A stretch of 5,202 bases of DNA from Phycisphaerae bacterium SM23_33 (GTDB lineage Bacteria; Planctomycetota; Phycisphaerae; SM23-33): positions 1-5,202 of the forward strand of contig LJUF01000266.1 in assembly GCA_001303665.1 (NCBI GenBank), in the 5' to 3' direction. Every line of letters begins with the position of its first letter. The stretch's first letter is position 1. The notes below the pieces were generated by a model. That model was not told the DNA's origin. It made no database searches and worked only from the letters and a program-made list of their open reading frames with translations. Both the position numbers and the translations under genes were made by a program. Of this stretch, positions 1-5,202 are shown one piece after another.

Positions 1-622
1 TCGCCCAGGCGAGGGTCCGGCAGCAGGCCGGGTGCGTTGAAGGCTTCAGGTTTGTCCAGGTGTTGGTGGCCGGGTCGAGGGCGAAGGTGGTGTCGTCGCT
101 GAAGTACACAATCCGCTTGCGCTGGGCGTCCCAGCAGGCCTGGTGGAAGGTGTGAATCGGGCTGGGCCGGACCACGCCGTCGAACTCGTGCCAGCGCACC
201 CAGTTCGTGGCGGCATAGCCCCCGACCGCCCGCAGCCGGGGACCGTCCGTGCCCATCTGGCCGTAGATGCGAAACGGCGGATAGCCCTCCGCCGTCCATC
301 TGCCTGCCACCGCCGCCGGAAAGGCAGGCCTCCAGCCCGGAGCGGTCGGCCGGAGACTCTCCAGCTCATACCGCAGATACCGGCTGCGGTCGGGCATCTT
401 GCCGCCGATGCCCCAAAGGTACAGCCGATCGACGCTTTCGGCATAGATCACCCGGGCGAAGGCCTTCCCGCCGGCGCCGTCTTCCCGGTCGATCGGCGTC
501 CACGTGTTGGCTGGAAGGGCGGAGAAGTCCCGCACGGCCGGGGCGCTGTCCTGTGCCCGACACAGGCCGCCCGCCGCGCAGCAGACGAGCACCGCACAGA
601 GGACTGGGCTGGGTGCTTTCAT
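1..622 (-). CDS. Exported kelch/beta-propeller-like protein, C-terminus beyond window
   Basis: The reading frame is open from ATG at 622 to the window edge, giving 207 codons plus one base, so the C-terminus is missing. Residues 1-23 look like a Sec signal peptide: K2, a hydrophobic core (VLCAVLVCCAAGGL) and a probable cut after CRA. No good lipobox is seen. The mature part has two kelch-like blades. The first is around residues 56-97 (ARVIYAESVDRLYLWG). The second is around 159-193 and ends in the classic ALDPATNTWTNL strand, where kelch and galactose-oxidase propellers have an aromatic-rich YDPxTNxW motif. A GAGG ribosome site lies 8 bases before the ATG. The protein should be periplasmic or cell-surface. 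Kelch propellers bind ligands or carry enzyme sites, and no catalytic function can be assigned from this part. It lies downstream of the epimerase on the same strand, so co-transcription is possible across a 237-bp gap. High GC3 supports this frame over the antisense frame. The family call is fairly safe; the role is unknown. Confidence 0.75.
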   Translation of the reverse strand, partial: MKAPSPVLCAVLVCCAAGGLCRAQDSAPAVRDFSALPANTWTPIDREDGAGGKAFARVIYAESVDRLYLWGIGGKMPDRSRYLRYELESLRPTAPGWRPAFPAAVAGRWTAEGYPPFRIYGQMGTDGPRLRAVGGYAATNWVRWHEFDGVVRPSPIHTFHQACWDAQRKRIVYFSDDTTFALDPATNTWTNLKPSTHPACCRTLAWA

Positions 623-626
623 CGTT

Positions 627-634
627 CTTTCCTC
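627..634 (-). promoter_or_regulatory. Ribosome binding site of the kelch-like gene
   Basis: Read on the minus strand this is GAGGAAAG, with the GAGG core 8 bases before the ATG at 622. It supports that start, which also places the signal peptide at the very N-terminus. Confidence 0.6.
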
Positions 635-658
635 GCTGCGACCTCCCCGCCTGGGCGT

Positions 659-783
659 TCACGCCGGGCAGTGGGCGTCGCGGGTGGCGCTGACCTTGGC
701 GACGATGGACTCCGGCTTTTCGTCGGGGTTCCACAAGGCCTCGGCCAGCAGGGACGGTTGAAGACTTTGAGGTTGGCCTTCAT
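659..783 (-). pseudogene. Frame-disrupted mini-ORF between epimerase and kelch gene
   Basis: A well-placed start (ATG at 783, with AAGGAA 7 bases upstream) opens a frame beginning MKANLKVFNRP with GC-ending codons. After the CCC run at about 751-753 this frame turns into a Pro/Arg/Ser-rich product with poor third-position bias. It runs to a TGA at 621-619 that overlaps the kelch ATG. The neighbouring frame picks up at the same point as LLAEALWNPDEKPESIVAKV and ends at TGA 661-659. About 29 of its 30 codons end in G or C, the same bias as the neighbouring real genes. Adding one base in the C run would give a single product of about 41 residues. This looks like a small gene, or the remnant of a larger one, broken by a one-base deletion; a sequencing or assembly error would look the same. 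I do not recognise the family. The unbroken 54-residue frame is the alternative, but its composition is typical of a shadow frame. Confidence 0.35.
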
Positions 784-790
784 CGCTCGG

Positions 791-796
791 TTCCTT
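791..796 (-). promoter_or_regulatory. Ribosome binding site of the mini-ORF
   Basis: AAGGAA on the minus strand, 7 bases before the ATG at 783. It is a better site than the one in front of the epimerase, which argues that translation really did begin here even though the following frame is disrupted. Confidence 0.45.
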
Positions 797-859
797 GTGA
801 GCGTCCCGAGGGGCCTTTCATGCTTCACTGAAGTGAGCACGCCGGGGGCGGCACGCGGT

Positions 860-2020
860 TCAGGCAAGGTCGCTCAGCATCTCCGCGCACAGCCAGAGGC
901 AGCGCGGCACGTGGAAGCAGCCCTTCCACTTTCCGCCCTTGAGGTCCAGGAACGCCCGGCCGCCGCGGTCCAGGTAGCCGAACCATTCGCCGAACTCGGC
1001 GTCGTGGAAGTGCTCCCAGGTGTAGGCGTGCACCTTTTCGTACCAGGCGGCGAATTCTTCCCGGCCGGTGCAGCGGAATGCCTCCAGCAGGGCGACCAGC
1101 GCCTCGGCGTGGACCCACCACAGCTTTCGGTCCCACTCCAGTTGCTCCGGCGGCTTGCCGCGGGCGTCCATGAAGTAGAAGAACCCGCCGTATTCCTCGT
1201 CCCAGCCGAACTCGAGCATGTCGGGGATGGCCGCGACGGCGGTGGCAACGGCGTCATCCCTTTCCCAGGCGCGGCCGGCGTGGATCAGAAACCACAGGCA
1301 TTCCAGGGCGTGGCCCGGGGTGACCAGGCGGCCGGTGAAGGTGTCGGGGTGGCCGCCGTCGGGGGCCACGTGCTCGAAGACCAGCCCCTCTTTGCGGTCC
1401 ACGAAAAGGCGGAGGATCTTCTCCAGGCTTTCGATCCCGCGCTGCCGGAAGACCGGTTGGTCAATCGTCGAGTCCAGCTCCAGCGACAGGTTCACGTTGA
1501 TCATGTCGAAGACCATCGACTCCATCGGCCTGGCGCCGGGAACCAGCCGCGAATACGGGTCGGGCTTGGTCTGGAGCCATCGCTGAATGCCGCGGTAGGT
1601 CCTCAGCGCCAATTCGCGTGCCCACTCGGCCCCGGCGGCCGCGGCGTATTCGGCCAGGCCCATCGCGCAGAAGCAGTCGCTGAAGATGCAGGGGTTGGCG
1701 TAAGGCTTTCCCGAGCGCTCGAGGGCGAAGTAGACGTGCCCGTCCTTATCGAAGCCGTGGTCGCGGATGAACTCGGCCCCGAGCCCGGCCAGCTCCAGGT
1801 ATGCCGGGTCCTGCCGGGCGTGCCGATGCATCTTGGCCAGCGTCCACACCTGCCGGCCTTGGAGCCACATGAACTTGTCGGTGTCGAAGATTTCCCCCCG
1901 GCGGTCCAGGCAGGTGAAGTACCCGCCGCATTTGCGGTCCGGCGAGTGCCGGGCCCAGAAGGGCAGCACGTCTTCCAGCAGCTTCTGGCGGTAGAACTCG
2001 GCGTAACGGGAAACGTCCAT
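860..2020 (-). CDS. N-acylglucosamine 2-epimerase (AGE/RnBP) family protein
   Basis: This 386-residue protein is full length for the AGE family, an (alpha/alpha)6-barrel of cytosolic enzymes that epimerise or isomerise free sugars at C2, for example GlcNAc to ManNAc. The family motifs run in order. FMWLQGRQVWTLAK at 50-63 carries R56, and TPGHALE at 234-240 carries H237 and E240. QLEWDRKLWWVHAEAL at 293-308 carries E306, and KGCFHVPR at 366-373 carries H370 and R373. From memory these match the catalytic Arg, His, Glu, Glu, His and Arg of cyanobacterial and mammalian AGE, with almost the same numbering. The site therefore looks intact. The cellobiose 2-epimerase hallmarks (NTHLH-like helix, YHNGR near the end) are absent, so the renin-binding-protein type fits best. 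The substrate remains open, because many bacterial members of this family are untested. The ATG at 2020 is chosen because family similarity begins at once and a purine-rich AAAGGGA lies 7 bases upstream. The frame stays open far upstream, but only as antisense of the GH4 gene. It is transcribed divergently from GH4. Confidence 0.92.
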   Translation of the reverse strand: MDVSRYAEFYRQKLLEDVLPFWARHSPDRKCGGYFTCLDRRGEIFDTDKFMWLQGRQVWTLAKMHRHARQDPAYLELAGLGAEFIRDHGFDKDGHVYFALERSGKPYANPCIFSDCFCAMGLAEYAAAAGAEWARELALRTYRGIQRWLQTKPDPYSRLVPGARPMESMVFDMINVNLSLELDSTIDQPVFRQRGIESLEKILRLFVDRKEGLVFEHVAPDGGHPDTFTGRLVTPGHALECLWFLIHAGRAWERDDAVATAVAAIPDMLEFGWDEEYGGFFYFMDARGKPPEQLEWDRKLWWVHAEALVALLEAFRCTGREEFAAWYEKVHAYTWEHFHDAEFGEWFGYLDRGGRAFLDLKGGKWKGCFHVPRCLWLCAEMLSDLA

Positions 2021-2052
2021 CGCCCGGTCCCTTTCGCGCCGTGGTCGCAAGC

Positions 2053-2081
2053 ATGGTATCGGGATGCGCTGGGTGCGTAAA
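2053..2081 (-). promoter_or_regulatory. Candidate sigma-70-type promoter for the epimerase gene
   Basis: On the minus strand, TTTACG (2081-2076) is followed after exactly 17 bases by TACCAT (2058-2053), each matching four of six consensus positions. Transcription would begin near 2046, leaving a leader of about 26 bases. That would exclude the long in-frame upstream extension of the epimerase. The match is moderate, and the sigma-factor preferences of this organism are unknown. Confidence 0.3.
2054..2068 (+). repeat. Direct repeat copy 1 in divergent promoter region (candidate operator)
   Basis: The sequence TGGTATCGGGATGCG matches 13 of 15 bases of the copy at 2138-2152, and both differences are T/C transitions. 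This copy covers most of the predicted minus-strand -10 element and part of the spacer, a place where a bound repressor would block the epimerase promoter. Operator function is inferred from position only. Confidence 0.4.
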
Positions 2082-2091
2082 GCCCGCGCAT
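2064..2091. repeat. Inverted repeat ATGCGC-N16-GCGCAT over the epimerase promoter
   Basis: Two perfect 6-base arms at 2064-2069 and 2086-2091 are centred 22 bases apart, about two helical turns. The left arm shares ATGCG with the direct repeat at 2054-2068. The pair spans the predicted -35 element and spacer of the minus-strand promoter. It could be a dimeric operator, but short GC-rich arms arise easily by chance. Confidence 0.25.
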
Positions 2092-2117
2092 GGCTGTCGG
2101 TGAGTCTTATGGGTGAT

Positions 2118-2127
2118 GAAAATTTTC
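2118..2127. repeat. AT-rich palindrome GAAAATTTTC
   Basis: A perfect 10-base palindrome with an eight-base AT-only core, set in very GC-rich surroundings. It lies midway between the two candidate promoters and 9 bases upstream of the GH4 -35 element. It could be a regulator half-site pair, a bent A-tract or an UP-like element. No specific regulator can be named from the sequence. Confidence 0.3.
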
Positions 2128-2136
2128 CGGCGCCCT

Positions 2137-2165
2137 GTGGCATTGGGATGCGGGTCTTGTAGAAT
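2137..2165 (+). promoter_or_regulatory. Candidate sigma-70-type promoter for the GH4-GH51 operon
   Basis: GTGGCA (2137-2142, four of six consensus positions) and TAGAAT (2160-2165, five of six) are separated by 17 bases. Transcription would begin near 2172, leaving a leader of about 44 bases before the GH4 start. The second copy of the 15-bp direct repeat overlaps the -35 element and spacer. A sigma-54 reading of the TGGCA was considered, but its GG-to-GC spacing is one base short. Confidence 0.4.
2138..2152 (+). repeat. Direct repeat copy 2 in divergent promoter region (candidate operator)
   Basis: The sequence TGGCATTGGGATGCG is the partner of the copy at 2054-2068. The copies begin exactly 84 bases apart, eight turns of B-form DNA, so they would lie on the same face of the helix. 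This copy overlaps the -35 element of the GH4 promoter. The arrangement would suit one regulator acting on both arms, possibly by looping. This is inference. Confidence 0.4.
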
Positions 2166-2168
2166 CCC

Positions 2169-2190
2169 CGAACATGTATGCAGCGGTTCG
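2169..2190 (+). promoter_or_regulatory. Inverted repeat CGAAC-N12-GTTCG at the predicted GH4 transcription start
   Basis: Perfect 5-base arms lie at 2169-2173 and 2186-2190, just after the predicted -10 element. Repressor operators often lie at this point; in RNA it would be a weak hairpin in the leader. The arms are short, so this is only a weak candidate. Confidence 0.2.
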
Positions 2191-2201
2191 TGGCGTTTTG
2201 T

Positions 2202-2206
2202 AAGGA
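2202..2206 (+). promoter_or_regulatory. Ribosome binding site fixing the GH4 start
   Basis: AAGGA ends 9 bases before ATG 2216. There is no other ATG, GTG or TTG codon in frame before the conserved nucleotide-binding strand. This site therefore decides the start and supports the reality of the N-terminal extension of the enzyme. Confidence 0.65.
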
Positions 2207-2215
2207 CAAGCAGAC

Positions 2216-3610
2216 ATGGCGCAGCAGAAGGCCGATAAGGCCGGGCACGCAGCCCACACGCAGAAGGCCGACCAGCTTGGAATCGTCGACGGCATCCGGC
2301 GGCCGCTGAAGATCGTTTTCCTGGGGGCCGGCAGCGGCTTCCTGGAGCACCTGGCCAAGGACGTGCTGAACATCCCCGGCGCCGAGCAGGGCGAGTTCGC
2401 ACTGGTGGACATTGACCCGCAGCGCCTTGAGCTCGCCGAGGCGCTGATGAAGGTCATTCTGGAAAAGATGGGCAAGGCCGGCGGCTGGAAGCTCGCCGCG
2501 ACCACCGACCGCCGCCAGGTGTTGGCCGGCGCCGACTACGTCATCAACTGCATCGAGGTCAGCGGCACCGGCTGCGTCCGCTTCGACAACGACATCCCGG
2601 CCAAGTACGGCGTGACCCAGTGCATCGGCGACACGATCGGCCCGGGCGGGCTGTTCAAGGCCCTGCGGACCGTGCCGGTCTGGCTGGCGGTGCTGGCCGA
2701 CGTGGAGCGGCTGTGCCCGCAGGCCTGGGTGCTGAACTACACCAACCCCATGAGCATCATGTGCCTGGCGGCGGCCCGGGTCAGCGCCGCCAAGGTCGTC
2801 GGCCTGTGCCACAGCGTCCAGGGCGCCAGCCATCAGCTGGCGCGATGGTCCAACGTCCCGTATCCCGAGCTGAAGTGGACCTGCGCGGGGATCAATCACC
2901 TGGCCTGGTTCACGGAGCTGAGCCACCAGGGCCGGGACCTGTACCCGGCCTTGAAGGAACGGGCCCGCACCGACAAGGAATTCGCCGAGCAGGACCTGGT
3001 GCGGTTCGACCTGATGGAGCATTTCGGATACTACTGCACCGAGTCCAGCGGCCACGACAGCGAGTATCTGCCTTACTACCGCAAGCGGCCCGACCTGATG
3101 GAGAAGTATTGCCGCGAAGGCTACCGCGGCGCCACCAGCTTCTACGCCGACGGCTGGCCGCAGTGGCGCCAGCGCTGCGACCAGCGCCGGCGCGACGTCA
3201 TCGCCGGCAAGGAACAGCCCAGGCTCGAGCGCTCCTGGGAGTACGCCAGCTTCATCATCGAGGCCATGGAGACCAACAGCCCCTTCGTCCTCCACGGCAC
3301 CATGCCCAACGCCGGCCTGATCAGCAACCTGCCGGGCGACGGGGTGGTCGAGGTCGCCTGCCTGGTGAACCGCAACGGCGTCGCCCCCACTCGCTACGGC
3401 AAGCTGCCCTCAGCGTGCGCCGCCCTGTGCGACTGGAACATGCGGATGTATGACCTGGCCGCCGAGGCCTGCATCCACCGCAGCCGCAAGCTCGCCGAGC
3501 AGGCCCTCATGCTCGACCCGCTCACCGCTGCGGTGTGCTGCCCGGCCGAGATCCGCCAGATGACCGCCGAGCTCTTCGAGGCCGAAAAGGACTTCCTGCC
3601 CGGCTTCTGA
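2216..3610 (+). CDS. GH4 family alpha-galactosidase-type glycosidase (NAD/metal-dependent, MelA-like)
   Basis: A 464-residue member of glycoside hydrolase family 4. These enzymes cleave glycosides by a redox-elimination mechanism using NAD(+) and a divalent metal such as Mn. The Rossmann motif is KIVFLGAGSGFLEHL (32-46), with acidic LVDID at 63-67 for the cofactor ribose. NYTNPMS (174-180) contacts substrate and cofactor in the family. The metal ligands are expected to be C198 in GLCHSVQ and H228 in GINHLAWF. The tetrapeptide after the metal Cys is known to track specificity, and CHSV is the alpha-galactosidase version. By contrast, alpha-glucosidases have CHE-, glucuronidases CHG- and phospho-beta-glucosidases CN-P. 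The C-terminal helix LAEQALMLDPLTAAV (427-441) is also MelA-like. The enzyme is cytosolic with no signal peptide. Oddly, about 30 residues rich in Lys, Gln, His and Ala precede the first strand, where MelA-type proteins begin almost directly. It probably leads an operon with the GH51 gene 21 bp downstream. The family is certain; galactoside specificity is likely. Confidence 0.95.
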   Translation: MAQQKADKAGHAAHTQKADQLGIVDGIRRPLKIVFLGAGSGFLEHLAKDVLNIPGAEQGEFALVDIDPQRLELAEALMKVILEKMGKAGGWKLAATTDRRQVLAGADYVINCIEVSGTGCVRFDNDIPAKYGVTQCIGDTIGPGGLFKALRTVPVWLAVLADVERLCPQAWVLNYTNPMSIMCLAAARVSAAKVVGLCHSVQGASHQLARWSNVPYPELKWTCAGINHLAWFTELSHQGRDLYPALKERARTDKEFAEQDLVRFDLMEHFGYYCTESSGHDSEYLPYYRKRPDLMEKYCREGYRGATSFYADGWPQWRQRCDQRRRDVIAGKEQPRLERSWEYASFIIEAMETNSPFVLHGTMPNAGLISNLPGDGVVEVACLVNRNGVAPTRYGKLPSACAALCDWNMRMYDLAAEACIHRSRKLAEQALMLDPLTAAVCCPAEIRQMTAELFEAEKDFLPGF

Positions 3611-3617
3611 GGCGTCC

Positions 3618-3624
3618 GGGAGGG
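3618..3624 (+). promoter_or_regulatory. Ribosome binding site fixing the GH51 start
   Basis: GGGAGGG lies in the 21-base gap after the GH4 stop and ends 7 bases before ATG 3632. It sets the GH51 start and shows the gene is translated from its own site on a shared message. Confidence 0.65.
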
Positions 3625-3631
3625 CTCTGCC

Positions 3632-5202
3632 ATGTCGAACCAGGATCTGTTTGCCTTCGAGCCGCTTGGCCAAAGCGGGCGGGCGAGGCTGGCGGTGGAC
3701 CTGAACGTCCGCTGTCCGCATCCGGTCAATCCTCTTTTGTATGGCAAGTTCTGCGAGCATCTCGGCCGCAACATCTACCAGGGGATGGAGGCGCAGATCC
3801 TCTACAACCCCACCTTCGGCAAGATGAAGGTGGAGCGCGCCTTTGTCCGCAGGCTGGCCGAGCGTTCCGGCTGGCCCGACGCGAAGCCCGCGGCCGCCGC
3901 CTACGCCGACGGGGGAGCGTTGGGTTGGTTCCGGCTGGGCACCAAGCGGCAGGTGCTGCTCAGCCCGGACGCGGGCCCGCACGGCGGCCAGGCCCAGCGC
4001 TTCGAGGCGCCGAGGGCCTCAGCCAAAGCACCCAAGGGGATCGGACAGTGGACGTATCTGCCGCTGCATCGCACCCGCGGCTACGAGTTCAGGGTGGTGG
4101 GGCGGGCCGTGCGGCCCTGTCAGATCGAACTGAGTCTCGCGCCCGTCGCCGGCGGCAAGGCCGGCGAGCGGATCGCCCGGGCGGTGCTGGACCTGAGGGC
4201 GGACTGGCAGACGTTTACCGGCCGGCTGGACGTTGCCGAAGCCGCCGAGGTGGACCAGAACGGCCTGTTCCTGCTGGGCATCACGGCGGCCGGGCCGGCG
4301 AACGTCGTCCTCGACCGGGTCCTGCTGTATCCGGGCGATCACGTCGGCCATGCCGACCCGGATATCCTTCGGCTGCTGAAGGAGGCGCGGCTGCCGATTC
4401 TGCGCTGGCCGGGCGGCAACTTTGTTTCGGGCTACCGCTGGCGGGACGGGGTGGGGGCGGTGGACGCCCGGCCGACGCAGCCCAACCCGGTGTGGGGCGG
4501 GGTGTTCGAGTCGAACCTGTTCGGGACCGACGAGTTCATTGCCTATTGCCGGGAGGTCGGCTGCCGACCTTTGATTTGCGTCAACGCCGGCGACGGCACG
4601 CCGGCCGAGGCCGCCGCCTGGGTTGAATACTGCAACGGCTCGGCGGATACCCCGATGGGCCGCCTGCGCGCGGAAGGCGGGCATCCTGAGCCCTACGCCG
4701 TGCACTATTGGGAGATCGGCAACGAGATCTTCGGCCGCCACCAGATCGGCTGGACCACGCCGGCCGGAAACGTCGACCGCTACATGCGCTTCGCCCAGGC
4801 CATGCGGGCGGTGGACCCCTCCATCCGGCTGCTGGCCTGCGGCGGGCTGCACCTGGGGGTGGACGCGGAGTGGAACCGGCGCCTCATCAGCGAAACCAGC
4901 GGCACGGCCGACTGCCACACCCATCACATCCTGGAAGGCGGCACCGTGGACGAGGCCGTGGACCCGAAGGAGCTCTTTCACGCCTTCATGGGGTACCCCA
5001 TCCGTATCGGCCGGGATTACCGACTCATGCGCGAGCGGATGCTTGCCGGCGGCATCAGCCGGCCGCGACTGGCCATTACCGAATTACAGCTTTTCGCATC
5101 GTACCCGCACGGGCGGCGGGGCGGACCGGCGGCGCCTCCCCGCATCCCCACGCCCGCCACCATTTCCGAGGCCCTGTACCTGACGCTGATCGTCAACGAG
5201 TG
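3632..5202 (+). CDS. GH51 alpha-L-arabinofuranosidase with inserted CBM-like domain, C-terminus beyond window
   Basis: The frame is open from ATG 3632 to the window end (523 codons plus two bases). GH51 enzymes release terminal alpha-L-arabinofuranose from arabinan, arabinoxylan or arabinogalactan fragments by a retaining mechanism. The N-terminal family signature LLYGKFCEHLGRNIYQGM is at 35-52. Residues of about 97-235 form a beta-rich segment (GYEFRVVGRA, W192-x-x-F, LDRVLLYPGD) resembling a CBM4/9-type module. It sits between this signature and the rest of the TIM barrel, as in the large GH51 subgroup that includes plant ASD1-type enzymes. The barrel resumes with ILRWPGGNFVSGYRW (256-270). 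HYWEIGNEIFG (358-368) gives acid/base E365. LAITELQLFAS (480-490) gives the probable nucleophile E484. The C-terminal beta-sandwich is mostly missing. No signal peptide is seen, so the enzyme probably acts in the cytosol on imported oligosaccharides. It appears to be the second gene of the GH4 operon. The family call is firm; exact substrate preference is open. Confidence 0.93.
   Translation, partial: MSNQDLFAFEPLGQSGRARLAVDLNVRCPHPVNPLLYGKFCEHLGRNIYQGMEAQILYNPTFGKMKVERAFVRRLAERSGWPDAKPAAAAYADGGALGWFRLGTKRQVLLSPDAGPHGGQAQRFEAPRASAKAPKGIGQWTYLPLHRTRGYEFRVVGRAVRPCQIELSLAPVAGGKAGERIARAVLDLRADWQTFTGRLDVAEAAEVDQNGLFLLGITAAGPANVVLDRVLLYPGDHVGHADPDILRLLKEARLPILRWPGGNFVSGYRWRDGVGAVDARPTQPNPVWGGVFESNLFGTDEFIAYCREVGCRPLICVNAGDGTPAEAAAWVEYCNGSADTPMGRLRAEGGHPEPYAVHYWEIGNEIFGRHQIGWTTPAGNVDRYMRFAQAMRAVDPSIRLLACGGLHLGVDAEWNRRLISETSGTADCHTHHILEGGTVDEAVDPKELFHAFMGYPIRIGRDYRLMRERMLAGGISRPRLAITELQLFASYPHGRRGGPAAPPRIPTPATISEALYLTLIVNE

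Noticed and set aside
780..821. 13-codon ORF (ATG 821 to TGA 782-780) overlapping the mini-ORF start, possible leader peptide
   Set aside because: No ribosome site precedes its ATG, and the peptide shows no run of repeated regulatory codons. The overlap is most simply chance.
821..839. Stem-loop downstream of the epimerase stop (TGCT-T-CAC, loop TGAA, GTG-AGCA)
   Set aside because: The stem is only about 7 bp with a bulge, and no T run follows it on the minus strand. It does not qualify as an intrinsic terminator.
143..2080. 645-codon open frame on the plus strand
   Set aside because: It is antisense to the kelch-like and epimerase genes, which have clear family motifs and codon bias. The product is a Val/Gly/Pro/Ala/His-rich shadow with no domain features.
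2138..2151. Sigma-54-like TGGCA...TGC element
   Set aside because: The spacing between the GG and GC dinucleotides is 9 rather than the required 10 bases, and the -12 element lacks the TTGC core.
3535..4626. 363-codon plus-strand frame overlapping the end of GH4 and the front of GH51
   Set aside because: It is very Arg/Gly/Ala-rich and off-frame to both real genes, which continue uninterrupted through the same bases.
4019..4981. 320-codon open frame on the minus strand
   Set aside because: It is antisense to the GH51 catalytic barrel, whose catalytic motifs are intact on the plus strand. It is a typical shadow in GC-rich sequence.
1..5202. CRISPR, toxin-antitoxin, insertion sequence, tRNA/rRNA or other hidden system
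   Set aside because: No spaced repeat array, transposase motif, terminal inverted repeats or tRNA-like cloverleaf was found on reading both strands. The window reads as an ordinary carbohydrate-utilisation locus.

Overview
The window comes from a GC-rich bacterial chromosome. Codon third positions are almost all G or C in the real genes. It holds four recognisable protein-coding genes, all linked to carbohydrate handling. The mix (an exported kelch-type protein, an N-acylglucosamine 2-epimerase family enzyme, an NAD-dependent GH4 glycosidase and a large GH51 arabinofuranosidase) would fit a polysaccharide-degrading planctomycete of the Phycisphaerae kind or a verrucomicrobium. That assignment is inference from gene content and composition; no rRNA or other marker is present.

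Layout. On the minus strand, an AGE/RnBP-type epimerase gene runs from 2020 down to 860. A 237-bp gap (859-623) follows, holding a frame-disrupted mini-ORF. Then comes an exported kelch/beta-propeller protein that starts at 622 and runs off the left edge. On the plus strand, a GH4 alpha-galactosidase-type gene (2216-3610) is followed after 21 bp by a GH51 alpha-L-arabinofuranosidase gene (from 3632) that runs off the right edge. The two arms are divergent around a 195-bp intergenic region (2021-2215). This region carries back-to-back promoter candidates, an imperfect 15-bp direct repeat with one copy in each promoter, and an AT-only palindrome core. The repeat is a candidate shared operator.

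How the genes may work together (inference). GH4 and GH51 would remove alpha-galactosyl and alpha-arabinofuranosyl side groups from oligosaccharides, apparently in the cytoplasm, since neither has an evident signal peptide. The epimerase would interconvert a 2-epimeric sugar pair, and the kelch protein acts outside the cytoplasmic membrane. This looks like part of a plant or algal heteropolysaccharide utilisation cluster. No transporter, regulator gene or backbone-cleaving enzyme is visible here.

I found no RNA gene, CRISPR array, insertion sequence or defence-type system. The least explained items are the paired repeats in the divergent promoter region, the broken mini-ORF at 659-783, and the roughly 30-residue N-terminal extension of the GH4 enzyme. 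Two of the four main genes are cut by the window edges, so they never appear as closed ORFs, while several long open frames are antisense or off-frame shadows.
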